From positions 1-64,000 of the forward strand of contig VGCH01000010.1 in the NCBI GenBank assembly GCA_016870115.1: a DNA stretch of 64,000 bases. Reading direction: 5' to 3'. The DNA is from Alphaproteobacteria bacterium (GTDB lineage Bacteria > Pseudomonadota > Alphaproteobacteria > Reyranellales > Reyranellaceae). The number at the start of each line of letters is the position of its first letter. Within the stretch, counting starts at the first letter, position 1. Made by a program: the position numbers and the translations under genes. The notes beneath the pieces are model-generated. The model had not been told where the DNA came from. It searched no databases and worked only from the letters and a program-made list of their open reading frames with translations. Shown in pieces: positions 48,769-56,786 of this stretch.

Positions 48769-49614
48769 ATGGGCAAGCTCGACGGCAAGATCTGCATCGT
48801 CACCGGCGCGACCAGCGGCATCGGCCGCCGCACGGTCGAGATTTTCGTCGAGGAGGGCGCGCGGGTGATCGCGACCGGCCGACGCCAGGCGCTGGGCGAG
48901 ACGCTGGAACGCCAGATCGGCCGCGAGCGCTGCCGCTTCCTCAAGGCCGATGCCGCGGTGGAGGCCGATATGAAGGCCACCATCGACCTCGCGGTCGCGA
49001 GCTGGGGCCGGCTCGATTGCCTGTTCAACAATGCCGGCGGGCCCGCGCCGGTGGGCGGCATCGAGACCGTGCCGGTCGAGGGCTTCGACGCCGCGATGGG
49101 GACGCTGGTGCGCTCCGTCATGCTCGGCATGAAGCACGCCGCACCCGTCATGATGAAGCAGGGCGGTGGCAGCATCATCAATAACGGCTCGGTCGCGGCG
49201 TCGCGCGCCGGCTACTCGACCTCGATGGTGTACGGCGCGGCCAAGGCGGCGGTGGTCCACCTGACTCGTTGCGCGGCCATGCAGCTCGGCGAGAAGAACG
49301 TCCGTTGCAACACGATCTCGCCGGGCGGCATCGCCACCGGCATCTTCGCCAAGGCGCTCGGCCTGCCGCCCGACAAGGCCGACGGCTACGCCGACGCGAT
49401 GAAGGCCGCGATGGCGAAGAACCAGCCGATCCCGCGCGCCGGCCTCACCGACGATATTGCCCGCGCCGCATTGTTCCTCGCCAGCGACGACAGCGGCTTC
49501 ATCAACGGCCACGACCTGGTCGTGGATGGCGGCATGATCGGCGGCCGCCTGTGGGGGCCGCACCAGGAGGGCGTGCAGGCGATGCGCAGGGCTTTCGGGG
49601 TGGCCGAGGGCTGA
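48769..49614 (+). CDS. Short-chain dehydrogenase/reductase
   Basis: The 281-residue NAD(P)-dependent enzyme has TGATSGIGR at residue 12, the NNAGG motif, and the catalytic YxxxK in YGAAKAAV. The C-terminus continues about 30 residues beyond the core. The substrate is unknown. It follows the nucleosidase gene by 24 bases and a GAGGAGCG ribosome-binding site, so the two may be co-transcribed. Confidence 0.9.
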   Translation: MGKLDGKICIVTGATSGIGRRTVEIFVEEGARVIATGRRQALGETLERQIGRERCRFLKADAAVEADMKATIDLAVASWGRLDCLFNNAGGPAPVGGIETVPVEGFDAAMGTLVRSVMLGMKHAAPVMMKQGGGSIINNGSVAASRAGYSTSMVYGAAKAAVVHLTRCAAMQLGEKNVRCNTISPGGIATGIFAKALGLPPDKADGYADAMKAAMAKNQPIPRAGLTDDIARAALFLASDDSGFINGHDLVVDGGMIGGRLWGPHQEGVQAMRRAFGVAEG

Positions 49615-50052
49615 CGCGCGGCCGACGGACCATGTGTTGAGTCTTTCGAGAGTGTCGAGAGTGTCGAGGACACCGTCGGAGCTCGATCCCATCAGGGTTT
49701 TGGCGCCGATCCTGTCCGGCATTCCGTTGAAAATCGGTACCCGCCCTGTGTTGAAAGTGCCGGCCCGCGCGGCGCCTCCGGCGAGGCGCGCGGTAAGGGA
49801 GACAAGATCGGTGAGATAGGAAGACATGGGATTTGTAGGAGTCTTATATAGGATTTCGACTTCCGATCGGCAAGGGCAGCGTTGGTCCTCACTCACGTCG
49901 CTACGGTAGGGACATCACGGGCGTTCACGGCGACACGCTCACGACCCGCGCCATGTGCAGTGACTGCAGCCCCAAGCCTCATACTCAAGCGGGTGGCTCG
50001 CGACGAGCATTTCGCGGGAGTCGCGCCGGTCGCCCATCCGACGAGGCCCCAG
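49615..50052. other. Intergenic region with no convincing gene
   Basis: This 438-base stretch separates the dehydrogenase from the TPR gene remnant. It holds a short direct repeat (CGAGAGTGT twice at 49647-49664) and a minus-strand promoter-like site. A minus-strand frame starts at ATG 49827, but it runs on antisense through the dehydrogenase with no stop, so I do not call it. Confidence 0.5.
49845..49873 (-). promoter_or_regulatory. Promoter-like site on the minus strand
   Basis: On the minus strand TTGCCG (49873-49868) and TATATA (49850-49845) are 17 bases apart, in a rare A/T-rich patch. The transcript would run toward the dehydrogenase gene in antisense. No clear gene follows, so an antisense RNA or a decayed gene is possible. 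Confidence 0.35.
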
Positions 50053-50259
50053 CTACCCGGCGTGCCGTCGCTCCGCGACCAGCTCCTCCACGTTGGCAAG
50101 GTTGCGCGTCACCAGCTCACAGAGCGGCTGGTGCGTTGTTGGCGTCGCGACCGCGAGTGCGCTGCGATAGGCCTCGACGGCCTCGATGAGGCGCACGGTG
50201 CCATTCTCGCGCTCGCCCAGCCCCCAGAGCGCGTTGCCGAGGTTGTTCTGTGTCATGGC
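50053..50259 (-). pseudogene. C-terminal remnant of the TPR protein, beyond a premature TGA
   Basis: The frame of the TPR gene continues past its TGA (50260-50262) for another 68 codons to TAG at 50053-50055. This part codes for the rest of the tenth repeat (AMTQNNLGNALWGLG) and a capping tail ending ERRHAG. The TGA sits where the other nine repeats have TGG for tryptophan, so this is the lost end of the same gene. Confidence 0.75.
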
Positions 50260-51579
50260 TCAGTCGAGCGGCACACGTTCGCGGGTCCATTCGAGTAGGG
50301 CGCAGCGATAGGCCTCGACGGCCTCGATGTGGCGCGCGGTCCCGTTCTCGCGCTCGCCTAGCGCGGAGAGCGCGTTGCCGAGGTTGTTCTGTGTCTGCGC
50401 CCATTGGAGCGGCACACGTTCGCGGGTCAGTTCGGAAAGGGCGTTGCCATAGGCCTCGACGGCCTCGGTCAGGTGCTTGATACCAGTCTCGAGCTGGCCC
50501 AGCGTCAGGAGTGCGTTGCCAAGGTTGTTCTGTGAACTAGCCCATTGGAGCGGCAAGCGCGCGCGGGTTCGAACGAGCATGCCGCTGCGAAAGGCTACGA
50601 CGGCCTCTTCGACGAGCGTGGTATCGTTCTTGAGTGAGCCCAGCGTGTGGAGCGTGTTGCCGAGGTTGTTCTGTGTCGCGGCCCACAAGAGCGGCACGCG
50701 GTCCCGGGTCCGTTCGAGCAGGGCGCTGCGATGGGCCTCGATGGCTTCGGTGAGGTATGCGGTGTCGCCCACGCGCTTGCCCAGCCTGCTGAGTGCGATG
50801 CCGAGGTTGTCCTGTGTCATGGCCCAGTCGAGTGGCACCCGCGCTTGGGTCCGTTCGATCAGGGCGCTGCGGTAAGCCTCGACGGCTTCGGTGAGGTGTC
50901 GTGTGCCGGCCTTGAATCTGTCCAGCGTTTGGAGCGCATTGCCGAGGTTGTTCTGTGTCGCAGCCCACTCGAGCGGGACGCGGCCCGGGGTCCGTTCGCG
51001 CAGTGCGCTGCGATATGCGTCGATGGCTTCCGTGACGAGCGCTGCGTCGCCCGCCCGCTCACCCCGTATCCAGAGCGCATAGCCGAGGTTGTTCTGCGTC
51101 ATGGCCCACGCAAGCGGCGCGCGTTCGCGGGTCCATTCGAGCAATGCGCTCCGATAGGCCTCGACGGCCTCGGTGAGGCGCGTGGTGCCGCTCTCGCGCT
51201 CGCCCAGTTTCGTGAGCGCGGCGCCGAGGTTGTTCTGCGTCGCGGCCCAGTCGAGCGGAACGCGGTCACGGGTCCGTTCAAGCAGGGCGCTGCGATAGGC
51301 CTCGACAGCTTCGGTGAGGCGCGCGGCCCCGCTCGCGCGCTCGCCCAGCGTCGAGAGCGCGGCGCCGAGTATGTTCTGTGCCGTGGCCCAGTTGAGCGGC
51401 ACGCGGTCGCGGGTCCATTCAAGCAGGGCGTCGCGAAAAGCCTCGACAGCTTCGGTGAGGCGCGTGGTGTCGCTTTCGCGCGAGCCCAACCTCCAGAGCG
51501 CGGTGCCGAGGGAGACTTGTGATTCGGCCCAGTCGCGCGGTGCGACTTCACGGGGGACCAACGGAAGGGCCTGCGATCG
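50170..51579 (-). repeat. Ten tandem 141-bp repeats coding for 47-residue TPR-like units
   Basis: The shared GTTCTG-like core recurs at 50245, 50386, 50527, 50668, 50809, 50950, 51091, 51232 and 51373, exactly 141 bases apart, with a diverged tenth core at 51514. Each unit codes for about WAxTQNNLGxALxxLGxR followed by LTEAVEAYRSAL. Array limits given are approximate. The constant spacing and high identity suggest recent expansion or continuing homogenisation. Confidence 0.9.
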
Positions 51580-52833
51580 AGCGATATTGATCGCGCTGCG
51601 CAGTGCTTCATTGTCACCAAACTCCTCGCCCTGCCTCGTCAAGACGCCAATGAGGTTGAGCAAATATCCGTGCCGAGCGACGGCATCGAAGACGACTAGC
51701 TCTGCAGCCTCGGTGTAACCCGCAATGGCCTCGCGGTAGCGAATCTGGAGCCGATCGAGCCGAGCGCGATCGGCGAGCATAGCGGCTTCGTCGCGCTGCC
51801 TGTCCTGTCGCGCTTCGCGCAAGCGCGCGAGGCTCCGGTCATAGACGCCCCGCGCGGCATCGAGCTTGCCGTCGTCGATCAGCCGAAGCGCGTCGGTCCG
51901 CGCTTCGTTGACGTCGGGTCCGAGGTTTGGACTCCGCTGGAGTGTGGTTCTCAGCTCCAGGAGTTCGGTGACGAACTTGTCGAGCGCCGCCGGTATGTCC
52001 GCGTCGGGAACATGCGCCTCGCCGAGCCGGGCGAGGTGTTGCCGCAGGGTGGCGAGCGGTACGCCTTTTTCGAGCGCAAGCAGCTCAATCACTTCCGCGT
52101 GGCGCTGCGCCGCCAAGGCGGCCTCGGCCGACTGTGTCACGGCGATGGCGTCGACCTTGGACGAAACCTCTTGTAGTACCGACAACGTCTCTTTCGAAAG
52201 CCTGTGCGCTGCGCCCCGCATGGCGATCTCGAAGGCAGGACCCGCCTCGGGATACTTCGTCGGGCTGGTGAGCAACTCGGTAAAGGCCGCAAAGACCAGC
52301 TCGCCGAAATCGCGCGTTGCACCCCCGCTGTGGTTGGGCAGCCCCGCCTCGGCGGTCTGGCCCAGCAAAGGAGGAATTTCGGCCTTGGGCCATTTGGTCA
52401 CCGTGGCGAGCGTGGCGCGAAAGCTGGCAGCGAGGGGGCGGGTCAGGGTCCGGTCCGACCCCGGCGTGATCACGGCCGGCGTGCCGCTGAGGACCCTCTC
52501 CACATGCTGGTCAATGGCGGTCCAACCCGGGTTCCCGCGACGATCCCAGGCGTCCTGGCGGATTCGGCGCAGGTCCGCGCTCGCCACGTCGATAAACTCT
52601 CCAAGCTTCCCGTTCGCGCTTCCCGGACGATTTCGTGCCGCCTTGAAGATATCGAACGCCGCCTCGATCCAGGCGATCCGGACGGCGCGGGTAAGGTCGT
52701 GGTTGCCCTTGATGATCTCGAACGGATTGAAATCCGCCGCGCGCGCCTTTGCCTGGCGGGCCAGATGATCCGGAACCAGCGCGCCTCCCAATCCCAGCGC
52801 CAGATCGACAACTTTGCTAGAGAAGTCGAGCAT
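50260..52833 (-). CDS. TPR repeat protein with unknown N-terminal domain (truncated)
   Basis: I place the start at ATG 52833 (MLDFSSKVVDL); a TTG seven codons upstream is possible. The 857-residue product has an N-terminal helical domain of about 300 residues with no family I recognise, which includes NHDLTRAVRIAWIEAA. A coiled-coil linker leads to ten tandem 47-residue TPR-like units. It ends at a TGA in the tenth unit in place of a conserved tryptophan. There is no signal peptide. TPR arrays of this kind bind proteins, so a scaffold or sensor role is likely. The gene stands alone between two unrelated genes. Confidence 0.75.
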   Translation of the reverse strand: MLDFSSKVVDLALGLGGALVPDHLARQAKARAADFNPFEIIKGNHDLTRAVRIAWIEAAFDIFKAARNRPGSANGKLGEFIDVASADLRRIRQDAWDRRGNPGWTAIDQHVERVLSGTPAVITPGSDRTLTRPLAASFRATLATVTKWPKAEIPPLLGQTAEAGLPNHSGGATRDFGELVFAAFTELLTSPTKYPEAGPAFEIAMRGAAHRLSKETLSVLQEVSSKVDAIAVTQSAEAALAAQRHAEVIELLALEKGVPLATLRQHLARLGEAHVPDADIPAALDKFVTELLELRTTLQRSPNLGPDVNEARTDALRLIDDGKLDAARGVYDRSLARLREARQDRQRDEAAMLADRARLDRLQIRYREAIAGYTEAAELVVFDAVARHGYLLNLIGVLTRQGEEFGDNEALRSAINIARSQALPLVPREVAPRDWAESQVSLGTALWRLGSRESDTTRLTEAVEAFRDALLEWTRDRVPLNWATAQNILGAALSTLGERASGAARLTEAVEAYRSALLERTRDRVPLDWAATQNNLGAALTKLGERESGTTRLTEAVEAYRSALLEWTRERAPLAWAMTQNNLGYALWIRGERAGDAALVTEAIDAYRSALRERTPGRVPLEWAATQNNLGNALQTLDRFKAGTRHLTEAVEAYRSALIERTQARVPLDWAMTQDNLGIALSRLGKRVGDTAYLTEAIEAHRSALLERTRDRVPLLWAATQNNLGNTLHTLGSLKNDTTLVEEAVVAFRSGMLVRTRARLPLQWASSQNNLGNALLTLGQLETGIKHLTEAVEAYGNALSELTRERVPLQWAQTQNNLGNALSALGERENGTARHIEAVEAYRCALLEWTRERVPLD

Positions 52834-52992
52834 TCCAACCCCAGTTCGGGGCAATGGTAGCGGCGGGTACGGGAAATGCCAGCGTCTCCGGGATAGTCGA
52901 GACTAGGTCGGCTAGTCCCTCCCGTCGCGACAATGAGTCGTTCGCGGCCCTAGGTCTCGGTGCGCGCAGCGGCTGCCGCCGAGCCCCCAGTG

Positions 52993-54219
52993 CTACCCCG
53001 TCTTGCCGAGCTTGGGCAGCGCCGCCGAGGCGGCGGCGAAGCGCGGGGCGGCGGTGACCTTCATCGCCTCGACAGCGTCGGGGTTCTCCATGATCTTGGC
53101 CATGATCGCCTGGCCCGCGCGGTCGAACACCGCGCGGTTCTCGATCAGGAACTTCTGCGAGCGGCGCAGGCCCGCGATGTAGCCGTTGATCTCGGGCACG
53201 ACGTAGCGCGCGACCATGTCCCAGCTGCGGAACGTGTTCTCGGGGTTGGCCCAGTCATGGACGAAGCCCACGATCGTGCCGAAGCCGCCGCTCTTGGCCA
53301 GCACGTCCTTCAGGCGCGCCACCAGATCGTCCGGCGTGCCGATCACCGAGGCGGCGCCGTCGGCGAAGCCCGTCATGTCGACCGCCTCGTCGGGAGTCTT
53401 GAACGGGTCGGTGTCGGGGCGCTGCAGCGTGCCCACCACGTATTCGTTGTGCCAGCGCAGCAGCCCGTCCTTGGCCTGCGCGCGCGCCTTTTCGCGGGTC
53501 TCCGCGATGTGCCAGCTGAGCAGCACGCGCCAGTTCTTGCGATCAACCTTGGTGCCGTGCTTGGCGGCGGCGCTTTCGGCGAAGCCCCACTGGGTGGCGA
53601 GCGAGGTCAGGCCCTGGGCCGACATCGAGCCCAGCGAAATGATGCCGATGCCGTGCTTGCCCGCGAGCGTCATGCCCGAGGGGCTGATCTGTGAGGCGAC
53701 GGCGAAGGGCATCTCCTCCTGCAACGGCAGAAGCTGCAGGGCCGCGTCCTGCATGGTGAACCAGTCGCTGCGCGCGGTGACGCGTTCGCCGGCGAACAGG
53801 CGGCGAATGATGGTGATCGCTTCATCCTGGCGATCGCGCTGGAGCATGGGATCGATGCCGAGCGTGTGGGCGTCGGAGGGCAGGGCGCCGGGGCCCGAGC
53901 CGAAGATCGCGCGGCCGCCGGTCATGTGGTCGAGCTGCACCATGCGCTGCGCGACATTGTAGGGATGGTGGTAGGGCAGCGAGATCACGCCGGTGCCGAG
54001 CCGGATGCGCTGCGAGCGCACGCCCGCGGCGGCGAGGAACATCTCGGGCGAGGCGATGGTCTCCCAGCCGCTGGAATGATGCTCGCCGCACCAGAACTCG
54101 TCGTAGCCCAGCCGGTCGAGATGGGCGACCAGGTCGAGGTCGCGCTGGAACTGGAGCATCGGATGCTCGCCGATCGGATGATGCGGCGCGAGGAATGCGC
54201 CGAAGCCCAGCCGTGCCAT
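52993..54219 (-). CDS. LLM-class flavin-dependent oxidoreductase
   Basis: The 408-residue product is a bacterial-luciferase-like monooxygenase. The start has FGAFLAPHHPIGEHP, and the barrel carries DEFWCGEHHSSGWE and RIRLGTGVISLPYHHPYNVA, which line the FMN pocket. Such enzymes use reduced flavin supplied by a partner reductase; none is adjacent. The start ATG 54219 has a GGGAGG ribosome-binding site. The substrate cannot be told from sequence. Confidence 0.9.
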   Translation of the reverse strand: MARLGFGAFLAPHHPIGEHPMLQFQRDLDLVAHLDRLGYDEFWCGEHHSSGWETIASPEMFLAAAGVRSQRIRLGTGVISLPYHHPYNVAQRMVQLDHMTGGRAIFGSGPGALPSDAHTLGIDPMLQRDRQDEAITIIRRLFAGERVTARSDWFTMQDAALQLLPLQEEMPFAVASQISPSGMTLAGKHGIGIISLGSMSAQGLTSLATQWGFAESAAAKHGTKVDRKNWRVLLSWHIAETREKARAQAKDGLLRWHNEYVVGTLQRPDTDPFKTPDEAVDMTGFADGAASVIGTPDDLVARLKDVLAKSGGFGTIVGFVHDWANPENTFRSWDMVARYVVPEINGYIAGLRRSQKFLIENRAVFDRAGQAIMAKIMENPDAVEAMKVTAAPRFAAASAALPKLGKTG

Positions 54220-54376
54220 GACAACCTCCCGGGTTATGCGAAATCGCTAGCACGGGGATGGGTGCCGGTCGATGCAGGAAAGATCCGTCGCGGTGCCCGG
54301 GGCGACAGGAGGGCTGGGTCCAAGTCGCTGTCGCCCAGAGCGCAGCGGCGGATCCAGGGGCGGCCCGCGGGGACCG

Positions 54377-54871
54377 CTACGGCTTCTCCCGCACGGCGGC
54401 GCCGTCGAGGGCGAGCGCGGCGTCGGCGGCCGGGCGCAGACCGGCGGCGAGGCGCACGCAGCCGGCGCGCAGGCCGTCACCGGGCGGCTTTTCGACTGGC
54501 GCGATCAGCAGCGCCCGCAGCCGGAGGTCGCCCACCTTCAGGTGCGCTTCGGAAAGCCAGCGGGCGGCGCGCAGCGATTGGCCGCCATCGCCGAGCCGGT
54601 ACCAGCCGCAGACCAGCGTGAGCTCGCCCGAGGTGTCGATGCGCACATGAACAGTGTCGCGACCGGAGAAGCGGTTGGAGCCGTCGGTGGTCGCCCACTC
54701 GAAGGGCACGGCGCGATACTGGCGCGCGTCGTCGGGGCCGACCTCGACGGTGCCGATGAAGTCGGCCGACGCGAGATCGGGATCGCGAATCCAGCCCTGG
54801 GAGACCGCGATCCCGAACAGGACGAGCGCGGCGCCGAGGCCGAGCAGGAGCGGGCGCGGCAGGCGACCCAT
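54377..54871 (-). CDS. Hypothetical membrane-anchored protein
   Basis: The 164-residue product has an N-terminal hydrophobic segment (about 6-27) that is a signal anchor or uncleaved signal peptide. The rest is predicted to lie in the periplasm and has a beta-rich region followed by an Ala-rich end. I do not recognise a family. The start is seven bases after the stop of the dehydrogenase gene, so the two form a unit. Confidence 0.65.
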   Translation of the reverse strand: MGRLPRPLLLGLGAALVLFGIAVSQGWIRDPDLASADFIGTVEVGPDDARQYRAVPFEWATTDGSNRFSGRDTVHVRIDTSGELTLVCGWYRLGDGGQSLRAARWLSEAHLKVGDLRLRALLIAPVEKPPGDGLRAGCVRLAAGLRPAADAALALDGAAVREKP

Positions 54872-54878
54872 GGTCCGC

Positions 54879-55643
54879 TCAGTTCAGCGCCGTGGTGAGG
54901 CCGCCATCGACTACCAGCGTATGGCCGGTGATGTAGGCGCCGGCGTCGGAGGCCAGCAGCAGGAGCGCGCCGCGCAGGTCGCGCGGGTGGCCCCAGCGCC
55001 GGGCCGCGGTGCGGCGTTCCAGCATGTCGCTGAAATCCTCGTTCTTCTGCAGGGCCACGTTGATCTCGGTGCGGATGTAGCCGGGCGCGATGGCATTCAC
55101 CGTGACGTCGGGGCCGAACTCGGCGGCCAGCACGCGGGTGAGGCCCACAAGCCCATGCTTGGCGGAGACGTAGCCCGCGACCCCGCCGCGCGCCATCACG
55201 CCCAGCACGGAGGCGATGTTGACGATCCGTCCCCGTTTGCGGGTCAGCATGTGGCGGCCCACTTCGCGGGCGAGCGCGAACTGCGCGATCAGGTCGGTCT
55301 CGACGGTGGCGCGGAAGGTTTCGGTCAGCGTATCGACCGCCGGCTGGCGATAGAGGATGCCGGCATTGTTGATCAGCACGTCGATGCGACGATGGCGACG
55401 GATCAGACCGGCCACGGTCTCGCGCATCGCGGCCTCGTCGGTGATGTCGAGCGGTACTGGCTCGGCGGCGCCGCCGGCGCGACGGATCGCGCGCACCGTG
55501 GCGTCGAGACCCTTCACGGTGCGGCCGGCGCACAGCACGCGCGCGCCGTGGCCGGCCAGCGTCCGCGCCATGTCGCGTCCCAGCCCGCGCGAGGCTCCGG
55601 TGACCAGCGCCACGCGCCCCTTCAACGAAAACGGATCAGCCAT
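54879..55643 (-). CDS. Short-chain dehydrogenase/reductase
   Basis: I place the start at ATG 55643 (MADPFSLKGRVALVTGASRG), giving 254 residues. Motifs are TGASRGLGR, NNAG and YVSAKHG with the catalytic Tyr and Lys. The C-terminal ITGHTLVVDGG is typical of classical SDRs such as gluconate 5-dehydrogenase and 3-oxoacyl reductases. It is divergent from another SDR gene 82 bases away. Confidence 0.9.
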   Translation of the reverse strand: MADPFSLKGRVALVTGASRGLGRDMARTLAGHGARVLCAGRTVKGLDATVRAIRRAGGAAEPVPLDITDEAAMRETVAGLIRRHRRIDVLINNAGILYRQPAVDTLTETFRATVETDLIAQFALAREVGRHMLTRKRGRIVNIASVLGVMARGGVAGYVSAKHGLVGLTRVLAAEFGPDVTVNAIAPGYIRTEINVALQKNEDFSDMLERRTAARRWGHPRDLRGALLLLASDAGAYITGHTLVVDGGLTTALN

Positions 55644-55725
55644 GCTCTCTCCGGCAAGCGCCGCGCTTGGCGCGGGCGCGCGATCCTGCATTATGGCGCG
55701 CGTGAGTTCATCGGGGGAGCGGGAA

Positions 55726-56523
55726 ATGGCGACGGGTAAGGTGGCGATCGTGACCGGGTCGGCGACGGGTGTGGGCGCGGCCTGCGCGCTGGAGCTGGCG
55801 GGGCTCGGCTGGAACGTGGCGATCAACTACACCAAGAGCCGGGCCGAGGCCGAGGCGACCCTGGCGGCGGTCCAGGCCAAGGGCGTCCAGGCGATCCTGG
55901 TCCAGGCCGATGTCGGCCAGGATGCCGATTGCCGGCGGCTGGTCGCCGAGACGCTGAAGGCGTGGGGCCGGGTGGATGGCCTCATCAACAACGCGGGCAC
56001 CACCAAGTTCCAGACCCAGGGCGATCTCGACGCGATCACGCCGGAGGATTTCGAGCGCATCACGCGGGTGAACGTGGCCGGGCCCTACATGATGAGCCGC
56101 GCGGTCTTCCCGGCCATGAAGGAGCGCTGGGAGAAGGACGGCGTGCGCGGGTCGATCGTGAACATCTCCTCGATCGCGGGCGTCATGGGCGTGGGATCCT
56201 CGATCCCCTACATGTGCTCGAAGGGCGCGCTCAACACGCTGACGCTGGCGCTCGCGCGCTGGCTGTCGCCGGCGGTGCGGGTGAACACGATCTGCCCCGG
56301 CTTCATCGACACGCGCTGGCTGCTGGGCGGCATGGGCGAGGAGAACTTCAACAAGATGAAGGCGGCGCAGGAGGCGACGACGCCGCTGCGCCACGCCGGC
56401 ACGCCCGAAGATATGTCGGACGCGGCGGTCTACTTCCTCACGCGCGCGGCCAATGTCACCGGCGAGTTCATGATCGTCGACGCCGGCATGCACCTCGCGT
56501 CGCTGCCGATCAAGGCACGGTAG
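55726..56523 (+). CDS. Short-chain dehydrogenase/reductase
   Basis: The start is ATG 55726 (MATGKVAIVTGSATG), giving 265 residues. Motifs are TGSATGVGA, NNAG and YMCSKGAL with the catalytic Tyr and Lys. The C-terminus ends FMIVDAGMHLA. It is not closely similar to its divergent SDR neighbour, so this is not a recent duplication. A GGGGGAGCGGG stretch lies just upstream. The 263-base region downstream holds an imperfect hairpin with paired CCCC and GGGG arms near 56557-56580. Confidence 0.9.
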   Translation: MATGKVAIVTGSATGVGAACALELAGLGWNVAINYTKSRAEAEATLAAVQAKGVQAILVQADVGQDADCRRLVAETLKAWGRVDGLINNAGTTKFQTQGDLDAITPEDFERITRVNVAGPYMMSRAVFPAMKERWEKDGVRGSIVNISSIAGVMGVGSSIPYMCSKGALNTLTLALARWLSPAVRVNTICPGFIDTRWLLGGMGEENFNKMKAAQEATTPLRHAGTPEDMSDAAVYFLTRAANVTGEFMIVDAGMHLASLPIKAR

Positions 56524-56786
56524 GAGCGAAGCGGCCGCGCGGTAACTCTCGCGCCGTCCCCCGGGGTCATCCGGGGACCGTCGGCTAGTACCTCGGTTCT
56601 GCCATTCATCGTCTGCCGGAGCGCCGGATCGTGCCACCGGCCGGGACCCGCTGGGGCGGCTGGCGAGCGAGACGTGCCGCGTCGCGGGTGAGGGCCCGGA
56701 CGTCATCACCGCCTGAGCGTCCTTGCGTCGCGGGCCGGCGCGAGGAAGGATCGGCCGTCCGCATTGGACCAAACACAGGGGGGCGC

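Noticed and set aside
49636-49827. A small minus-strand protein starting SSYLTDLVSLTARLAGG
   Set aside because: The frame has a promoter-like site upstream but no Shine-Dalgarno and no stop before the antisense of the dehydrogenase gene. It may be a remnant but is not supported as a gene.
47938-49896. A long minus-strand extension upstream of cysQ, in frame with it
   Set aside because: It runs antisense through the nucleosidase and dehydrogenase genes. CysQ has its own start and full-length domain at 47934, so the extension is chance.
50260-50262. TGA in the TPR gene read as selenocysteine or tryptophan
   Set aside because: Many genes here end with TGA, so TGA is a normal stop. No SECIS-like element was found, and the site is a tryptophan in all other repeats, not a redox cysteine.
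50170-51579. The 141-bp repeats as a CRISPR or intergenic satellite array
   Set aside because: The repeats keep an open reading frame and code for a TPR-like unit with no unique spacers.
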